A stretch of 34,301 nt of DNA. Origin: an uncultured Myxococcales bacterium. Its GTDB lineage: Bacteria > Myxococcota_A > UBA9042. The stretch spans positions 1 through 34,301 of the forward strand of contig CAINLT010000489.1 in assembly GCA_903850505.1 (NCBI GenBank), read 5' to 3'. Position 1 is the first letter of the stretch. Every line of letters begins with the position of its first letter. Below, piece by piece: positions 30,103 to 34,301 of this stretch. The notes under the pieces are model-generated. The model saw only the letters and a program-made list of their open reading frames with translations, did not search any database and was not told the origin of the DNA. Both the position numbers and the translations under genes were made by a program.

Positions 30103-30990
30103 ATGTCGATAGTTGGCGCGGTCGTTCAGGGTTTTGGGCAACAATTACAGCAGCATCTGCGGCAGTCCCTGACGCCGTTCGCCGCGCCTGCGCAGCAGAC
30201 GGGCCGCGCGCGCGTGATCGCGGTTGCCGCGCAAAAAGGCGGTGTGGGCAAGACCACGACTGCGGTGAATCTCGCGGTCGCACTCTCGCAAGAGCACGGC
30301 CTGTCTACGCTTTTGATCGATCTGGATAATCAGGGGCACGTGGCCTCCAGCCTGCGCGCCCATATCAAGGGCACTGCGGTGCAGACCGTTTCGGCGGCGC
30401 TGCTGACGCCGGGCACGGATCTGGACCTGCGCGCGGCCGTGGTGGCGACCAACCTCGACCGGCTGTGGCTGACGGGCGCGGACAAGCAGCTTGGCGCGGC
30501 GGAAGCGCAACTGGCGACGCGTCTCGGGCGCGAGATGCTGCTCACGCGCGGCTTGCGGGCGTGCCGGCAGCAGTTTGACGCGATCGTGCTGGATTGCCCG
30601 CCGAACCTCGGCCTGCTGACCCTGAACGCGCTGCTGGCGGCGGATCACGTGCTGGTGCCGTGCGACCTGAGCGTGCTGGCGCTGGAAGGCGTCGACGATC
30701 TGATGAACACGATTGGCCAACTGGAAATGACGTTTGGCCGCGCGCCGCAGATCCTGGGCCTGCTGCACACGCGGGTGGACAAGCGCAACCACAAGCAGAA
30801 CGCGGCGATTCGCCGGGCCGTGGCGCAGCGCTACGCCGGGCTGGCGATGGAGACGGAGATTGCCGTCAACACGTCGCTGCCAAATGCGCAGTTGAGCGGC
30901 AAATCGGTTTTTGCCGCCGCGCCCGATTCAACCGGTGCGCGGGACTATGCGGCGCTCGCGGCGGAAGTGCACAGCAAGGTTTTTGTCTGA
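30103..30990 (+). CDS. Orphan ParA-family ATPase
   Basis: A 295-residue ParA/Soj-type ATPase. The deviant Walker A is KGGVGKTT (45-52, signature Lys45 and Lys50) in AAQKGGVGKTTTAVNLAVAL. It is followed by LLIDLDNQG (Walker A' region), IVLDCPPNLGLLTLNAL (Walker B) and VLVPCDLSVLALEG. An N-terminal 35-residue extension (GQQLQQHLRQSL) is amphipathic and could be a helical interaction segment. ATG 30103 is supported by GGAGG five bases upstream. No parB gene or parS-like palindrome is nearby, so this is probably not the chromosome partition ParA. Orphan ParAs position cargos such as chemoreceptors or carboxysomes; the cargo here is unknown. Confidence 0.9.
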   Translation: MSIVGAVVQGFGQQLQQHLRQSLTPFAAPAQQTGRARVIAVAAQKGGVGKTTTAVNLAVALSQEHGLSTLLIDLDNQGHVASSLRAHIKGTAVQTVSAALLTPGTDLDLRAAVVATNLDRLWLTGADKQLGAAEAQLATRLGREMLLTRGLRACRQQFDAIVLDCPPNLGLLTLNALLAADHVLVPCDLSVLALEGVDDLMNTIGQLEMTFGRAPQILGLLHTRVDKRNHKQNAAIRRAVAQRYAGLAMETEIAVNTSLPNAQLSGKSVFAAAPDSTGARDYAALAAEVHSKVFV

Positions 30991-30997
30991 AACGGCG

Positions 30998-31013
30998 GGT
31001 CGACTAGTCGACC
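30998..31013. terminator. Palindrome at the junction of convergent genes
   Basis: GGTCGACTAGTCGACC is a perfect 16-bp palindrome, able to form a six-pair stem with a four-base loop. It covers the last codons of cdnL (stop at 31004-31006) and the gap after ParA. No T-run follows, so termination is only one possibility. Confidence 0.4.
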
Positions 31014-31519
31014 GCGCTCTCCGCGACGATGCCCGGAATGGTGAAGATCGCGTCGAGTTCCTGCGCGATATCGCCTTCTTCCGTCGAACGGGCCACGGAC
31101 AGTTCTTTGACCAGCAGCGTGCGCGCCTGATCGAGCATCTTGCGCTCGCCAAACGACAGCGCCTTGGTCGACTTGAGCAGGCTCAGATCGCGCAGGACTT
31201 CCGCAATGTCGAAGATCGAGCCGTTGTTGAGCTTTTCCACGTAGGAACGGTAGCGGCGGTTCCAGGTCTGGTGGGAAACCTGCATGGACCGGTCTTTCAG
31301 CATCCGGTAGATGCGGTCGACCTCGGTGTTGCCGATGACTTTCCGCAGGCCCACGGAGTGGACTTTGGAAACCGGAATCATGATTTTACGATTGGTATTC
31401 AGGACGTTGAGCATGTACAGCACTTCGGTATTGCCCGAAATCTGCTTGGACTCAATGCCGGTGATTTCCGTGACGCCTTGGCCGGGATAGACAGCGCGAT
31501 CGCCGATCTTGAACATCAT
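31004..31519 (-). CDS. cdnL: CdnL/CarD-family RNA polymerase-binding transcription factor
   Basis: A 171-residue protein of the CarD/CdnL family. The N-terminal RNA-polymerase-interaction domain begins MMFKIGDRAVYPGQG with RKIMIPVSKVHSVGLR; the C-terminal DNA-binding helical domain has QTWNRRYRSYVEKL (Trp86, matching the conserved promoter-wedging tryptophan) and SFGERKMLDQART. CdnL stabilises the open promoter complex at rRNA and other promoters and is essential in Myxococcus. The length (about 164 in M. xanthus CdnL) fits this stand-alone type, not the longer CarD with its HMGA domain. ATG 31519 is chosen for GGAGG five bases upstream. It has its own promoter and a long leader. Confidence 0.95.
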   Translation of the reverse strand: MMFKIGDRAVYPGQGVTEITGIESKQISGNTEVLYMLNVLNTNRKIMIPVSKVHSVGLRKVIGNTEVDRIYRMLKDRSMQVSHQTWNRRYRSYVEKLNNGSIFDIAEVLRDLSLLKSTKALSFGERKMLDQARTLLVKELSVARSTEEGDIAQELDAIFTIPGIVAESAVD

Positions 31520-31538
31520 GACAGCCTCCGCGGGGGAA

Positions 31539-31554
31539 CGATGCGTGCGCATCG
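31539..31554 (-). promoter_or_regulatory. Perfect inverted repeat in the cdnL leader (proximal)
   Basis: CGATGCG-TG-CGCATCG is a perfect 7-2-7 dyad located about 20 bases before the cdnL ATG. In RNA it would be a tight hairpin near the ribosome site; in DNA it would suit a dimeric repressor. Confidence 0.4.
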
Positions 31555-31604
31555 GTCGATGGCAACCGGCCGCAGCGCTTAAGGCACGCGGCGTCTGGAG
31601 CAGG

Positions 31605-31630
31605 CTGACGGCACCAATGCATCCCGTCAG
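31605..31630 (-). promoter_or_regulatory. Hairpin near the cdnL transcription start (distal leader)
   Basis: CTGACGG (31605-31611) pairs with CCGTCAG (31624-31630), with a 12-base loop. It begins about 10 bases after the -10 box, so it would be the 5' hairpin of the cdnL mRNA. Confidence 0.4.
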
Positions 31631-31639
31631 AACCAGCCA

Positions 31640-31669
31640 AGTATAACGCGCGCCGGCAGACCCCGGCAA
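31640..31669 (-). promoter_or_regulatory. Strong sigma-70-type promoter for cdnL
   Basis: On the minus strand, TTGCCG (31669-31664) and TATACT (31645-31640) lie 18 bases apart. The -10 box matches five of six consensus bases. The start point would fall near 31633, giving a leader of about 115 bases. Confidence 0.6.
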
Positions 31670-31709
31670 TGGAAATCGGCAGGTGCGGCCATTCCGTGAC
31701 GAAAAGGTG

Positions 31710-32312
31710 TCAGCTCAGCGTCTGGCGGGCCTTGAGCGCGCGACTGAGCGTGCCGTGGTCCAGGTATTGCAGGTCAGTGCCTTGCGGTACACCACTGGCG
31801 ATGCGCGACGTCCGCACCGGGCGGCCCCGCAGCAGTCCGTGCAGATACGAGGCTGTAGCCTCGCCCTCGACCGAAATGGACGTTGCGAGGATGACTTCTT
31901 CCACGCTGTCGGACGTGAGCCGGCCGAGCAGATCGTCAATGCGCAAATCCCGCGGGCCAATGCCGCGCAACGGCGAGAGAACGCCTCCCAAGACGTGGTA
32001 ATGACCGTGGAATTCGCCGGAACGCTCGATGGCCAAGAGGTCGGCGATGCCTTCCACTACGCAAATCGTGCGGGCATCGCGGCGCGGATCGCTACAGACG
32101 ACGCACAGGCGCGCGGTCGCGAGGTGGTGGCATTGTTGGCAGAAGCCGACGCCGGCATGCAGACCCGCGAGCGCGTGCGACAGCGACTCCGCGTACGTGG
32201 GCGGCTGGCTGAGAATGTGCAACGCGAGGCGTTGGGCAGATCGCTCGCCGACGCCGGGAAGGCGCCCCAGCAGTGCGGTCAGGCGTTCCAGCGCCTGCGG
32301 CAGCGCATCCAT
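31710..32312 (-). CDS. recR: Recombination mediator protein RecR
   Basis: A 200-residue protein of the expected length for RecR, which with RecF/RecO loads RecA on gapped DNA. The helix-hairpin-helix is LPGVGERSAQRLALHIL (about 18-34), the zinc finger is CQQC...CVVC (Cys58/61/70/73), and the Toprim domain begins ICVVEGIADLLAIE and includes HVLGGVLSPLRGIGP. The C-terminal motif is VRTSRIASGVPQGTDLQYLD. The ATG overlaps the dnaX stop by one base (TGATG), so translation is coupled. The ybaB/ebfC gene often found between dnaX and recR is missing here. Confidence 0.97.
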   Translation of the reverse strand: MDALPQALERLTALLGRLPGVGERSAQRLALHILSQPPTYAESLSHALAGLHAGVGFCQQCHHLATARLCVVCSDPRRDARTICVVEGIADLLAIERSGEFHGHYHVLGGVLSPLRGIGPRDLRIDDLLGRLTSDSVEEVILATSISVEGEATASYLHGLLRGRPVRTSRIASGVPQGTDLQYLDHGTLSRALKARQTLS

Positions 32313-34162
32313 CAGACGCTCGCTTCTTCCACCGTGATGCTGGTGATTTCGCCCTGGAACGCGTCCACGACCATCCGCACGCGTTCGTCGGTGCGCAGCG
32401 CGGTTTCGCGCTCGGTGCGGCTGTTGGCTTTCTCGCGCTGGCGGCGTCCGCTGAGGCTCTCCTGACTGGCGCGCGGATCCGGCGGGCCGACCTCCACGCG
32501 CACGTCGCCAAACACCCGCGTCGCGCCATCGCGCAGGGCATCGAGCGAATCCACCTCACGCGCCGATGCCGACAGGAACTCGGTGCCGAAACGCAGCGTC
32601 ACGGTCGCGCCGTCACGGGTAACCAGCGCGCGTTCAATCAGCGATGCGACGGTCGCCTTGCCGGCGTCGCGAATTGCAGCGGCCCAGGCGAGCAATTGCG
32701 CGTCGTCCGGCGACCCGGGATCGCCTGCGCGCGCGGGCGGTTGCGCCAACGCAGGCGCCAAGGACGCCAGCGGGCGTGGCGCGATCGTGGGCGCGGGCAC
32801 GCCACCCGGAGAAGGCAGAGGTCGGACCGCAGGCGCGGCGGGCAGGCCGGGCGATGGCAACGGCTGGGTCGTCCGCTGCGGCGCGACTGGTTGGGTGCGG
32901 GACTGACCCGGCGGCGGCGGCATTCCGCCTGGCGACGGCAGCCCACCGGGCGAAGCGGGGCGCGGCGGCGCACCCTGCGGCGATTGCTGCGGATTGCGTG
33001 CGGGCGGCAGACCGCGACCCCCGGCCAGCAGCGTCTCCACGCGCACGGCCAGATCGGCGACGTCGATGAGCGCTGCCGCCCGGCACAGCCGCACCATGCC
33101 CAGCTCCAGCGTCAGGCGCGGATGGCTGGCGCGCGCCACCTGCTCCGCCAATTCCAGCAGCACGTGCGCCAGGCGCTCCAGCTCGGCCGTCGGCACGTCC
33201 TTGGCCATCGCCTGCAGTTGCTCCAGTTCAGTTTCCGCGCGATCCACCAGATCGCGGGCGTTCGCGCCCGTCAGCCGCGCCACCAGCAGATCGCGGGACT
33301 CCATCGCCATCGTGCGGGCAAACGTCTTCAGGTCCATGCCGTGGTCGTGCGCGGCGGCCACGCTCTCAATCGCCAGCTTCGCGTCGCGCGCCAGCAGCGC
33401 TTGCATCAGCGAATGCGTGCGATTGCGATCCGCCACGCCCAGCAGCCCCGCGACTTCATCGCCGATCAGGTTGGCGCCGCCGAACGCGATCACCTGGTCC
33501 AGCACGGACAGGGAATCGCGCAGCGAGCCGTCGCCTTCGCGCGCCACGAGGTACAGCGCTTCCTGCTCCGCGATGACGTTCTCGCTCTCGCAGATCTTGG
33601 CCAGCAACTTGACGATGTCGGCGGCTTTGACGCGGCGGAAATCGTACCGCTGGCAGCGCGAACGAATCGTGATCGGCAAACGCTGCGGATCGGTCGTCGC
33701 GAGGATGAACGTCACGTGCGCGGGCGGCTCTTCCAGGGTCTTGAGGAACGCGTTGGCGGCCTCATTGGTGAGCATGTGCGCTTCATCGATGATGTAGATC
33801 TTGTGGCGATCGCGTACGGGCGAATAGCCAACGCCGCTGCGCAACTCGCGGATCTCGTCGATGCCGCGGTTGCTGGCTGCGTCGAGTTCGTGCACGTCGA
33901 TGCAGGTGCTGGTCGCGATTTCCTTGCACGGCGCACAGACCCCGCACGGCGTCGGCGTCGGGCCATTCACGCAGTTCAGCATCTTGGCGACGATACGCGC
34001 TGTCGACGTCTTGCCGGTGCCGCGAGCGCCGCAGAACAGCAGGGCGTGCGGCACGCGCTTCATTTCAATCGCATTGCACAACGCGCGGGCGATGTGTTCT
34101 TGGCCGACAAGTTCCGTCAGCGTCGCCGGGCGATATTTGCGGGCAAGGACGAGGTACGCCAT
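32312..34162 (-). CDS. dnaX: DNA polymerase III subunit gamma/tau (DnaX)
   Basis: A 616-residue clamp-loader ATPase. From ATG 34162 the N-terminal AAA+ domain has ARKYRPATLTELVGQEH, Walker A GARGTGKT (45-52), zinc cysteines (Cys64, 73, 76, 79), Walker B DEAH (126-129) and SRC (168-170). Domain III follows to about 365. A Pro/Gly/Ala-rich linker (about 390-485) leads to a C-terminal domain resembling the tau interaction region. I see no A AAA AAG-type slippery site, so a programmed frameshift to make gamma is not supported. The start is preceded by GGGGG in a Shine-Dalgarno-like position. recR follows with a one-base overlap; the SRP RNA gene lies just upstream. Confidence 0.97.
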   Translation of the reverse strand: MAYLVLARKYRPATLTELVGQEHIARALCNAIEMKRVPHALLFCGARGTGKTSTARIVAKMLNCVNGPTPTPCGVCAPCKEIATSTCIDVHELDAASNRGIDEIRELRSGVGYSPVRDRHKIYIIDEAHMLTNEAANAFLKTLEEPPAHVTFILATTDPQRLPITIRSRCQRYDFRRVKAADIVKLLAKICESENVIAEQEALYLVAREGDGSLRDSLSVLDQVIAFGGANLIGDEVAGLLGVADRNRTHSLMQALLARDAKLAIESVAAAHDHGMDLKTFARTMAMESRDLLVARLTGANARDLVDRAETELEQLQAMAKDVPTAELERLAHVLLELAEQVARASHPRLTLELGMVRLCRAAALIDVADLAVRVETLLAGGRGLPPARNPQQSPQGAPPRPASPGGLPSPGGMPPPPGQSRTQPVAPQRTTQPLPSPGLPAAPAVRPLPSPGGVPAPTIAPRPLASLAPALAQPPARAGDPGSPDDAQLLAWAAAIRDAGKATVASLIERALVTRDGATVTLRFGTEFLSASAREVDSLDALRDGATRVFGDVRVEVGPPDPRASQESLSGRRQREKANSRTERETALRTDERVRMVVDAFQGEITSITVEEASV

Positions 34163-34182
34163 CTTGAGCCCCCAGATGCAGT

Positions 34183-34212
34183 TGCGAGCCAGAAAAACCT
34201 GCGAGCCAGAAA
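34183..34212. repeat. 13-bp direct repeat in the dnaX leader
   Basis: TGCGAGCCAGAAA occurs at 34183-34195 and again at 34200-34212, a 17-base period. It lies between the ffs terminator and the dnaX start. No function is evident. Confidence 0.8.
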
Positions 34213-34219
34213 CGCAAAA

Positions 34220-34238
34220 GGCCCCGTTGCCCGGAGCC
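34220..34238 (-). terminator. Intrinsic terminator of the SRP RNA gene (bidirectional)
   Basis: GGCCCCG (34220-34226) and CGGAGCC (34232-34238) form seven pairs, one of them a G-U wobble, around a TTGCC loop. On the minus strand the stem is followed by TTTT; on the plus strand by TTTTT. It lies shortly after the SRP RNA 3' end. Confidence 0.85.
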
Positions 34239-34249
34239 TTTTTGGTCAT

Positions 34250-34301
34250 TCATGTCCAGGGCTGGCGGCACACGGCTTAGCCGCTACCGTTGCTTCCTCT
34301 C
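34250..34301 (-). ncRNA. ffs: 3' half of the small bacterial SRP RNA (4.5S-type), cut by window end
   Basis: Read on the minus strand, the window opens with GAGAGGAAGCAACGG, which aligns with the apical loop of E. coli 4.5S RNA (GGAAGGAAGCAGCC): a GNRA tetraloop (GAGA), the closing GG, then the symmetric loop AAGCA that contacts Ffh. It continues to CCGTGTGCCGCC, matching the conserved GUGUGCCG of the 3' arm, and then CCAGCCCTGG. The 5' half and promoter are outside the window. The 3' end is set approximately, before the terminator at 34220-34238. Placement next to dnaX is as in Bacillus (scr-dnaX). Confidence 0.85.

Noticed and set aside
32312..34162. Programmed frameshift in dnaX to make the short gamma form
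   Set aside because: I could not find an A-rich slippery heptamer with a following stem in this GC-rich gene.

Overview
The window is about 34.3 kb of high-GC (visually close to 70%) bacterial chromosome with dense, short-spaced genes. Several traits point to the Myxococcota / former Deltaproteobacteria, possibly a bradymonad- or polyangium-like lineage: a stand-alone CdnL/CarD regulator, an OmpA protein with thrombospondin type-3 repeats, cysteine-rich lipoproteins with CGNGxCxxGE repeats, a C-terminal-processing protease with a long extra C-terminal region, and a REC-PAS-AAA+ sigma-54 activator. That placement is inference; no rRNA gene is present. I see no tRNA, rRNA, insertion sequence, prophage or CRISPR array, and no gene-free stretch longer than 300 bases. 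The longest gaps are about 190 bases.

Layout. 1-3215 (+): the end of an unknown gene, then a translationally coupled pair (helical-repeat protein; protein resembling the N-terminal part of myxobacterial HD-domain proteins). 3273-4946 (-): a modular Cys-rich lipoprotein. 5134-7368 (+): a likely operon of a CcmH-like membrane protein, an ArsC/Spx-family protein and an HSL-type alpha/beta hydrolase. 7372-10154: a DUF4442-like hotdog protein (-) divergent from a small molybdopterin oxidoreductase (+), followed by a radical SAM enzyme (+). 10141-16934 (-): a small membrane protein, then an envelope gene run whose transcription order is S41 protease, PEGA-like protein, MlaE permease, BamD-like lipoprotein and a small conserved-looking protein ending at a good intrinsic terminator. 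17046-22063 (+): an MA-type metallopeptidase with TPRs (divergent from the S41 protease), a repeat-bearing lipoprotein, a GT39-like membrane glycosyltransferase and a DyP-type peroxidase. 22064-24055 (-): a ComEC-like metallo-beta-lactamase-fold exported protein and an EDR1/transglutaminase-like protein. 24180-28335 (+): TolQ, TolR and a TolA/TonB-like protein, then the sigma-54 activator. 28438-29925 (-): the OmpA-TSP3 protein, divergent from an orphan ParA (30103-30990, +). 31004-34301 (-): cdnL, recR, dnaX and, cut by the window edge, the 3' half of the SRP RNA gene (ffs) with its terminator.

How the genes fit together. Much of the window concerns the Gram-negative envelope: outer-membrane assembly (BamD), lipid trafficking (MlaE), the Tol energy system, OmpA-type anchoring to peptidoglycan, two envelope proteases and two secreted Cys-rich lipoproteins. 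The right end is the classic ffs-dnaX-recR replication/repair block, here without the ybaB gene that usually lies between dnaX and recR. I found no clear defence or mobile system. The most unusual content is the two modular lipoproteins, the Cys-rich CcmH-like protein, the S41-PEGA-MlaE-BamD gene run and the structured leader of cdnL.
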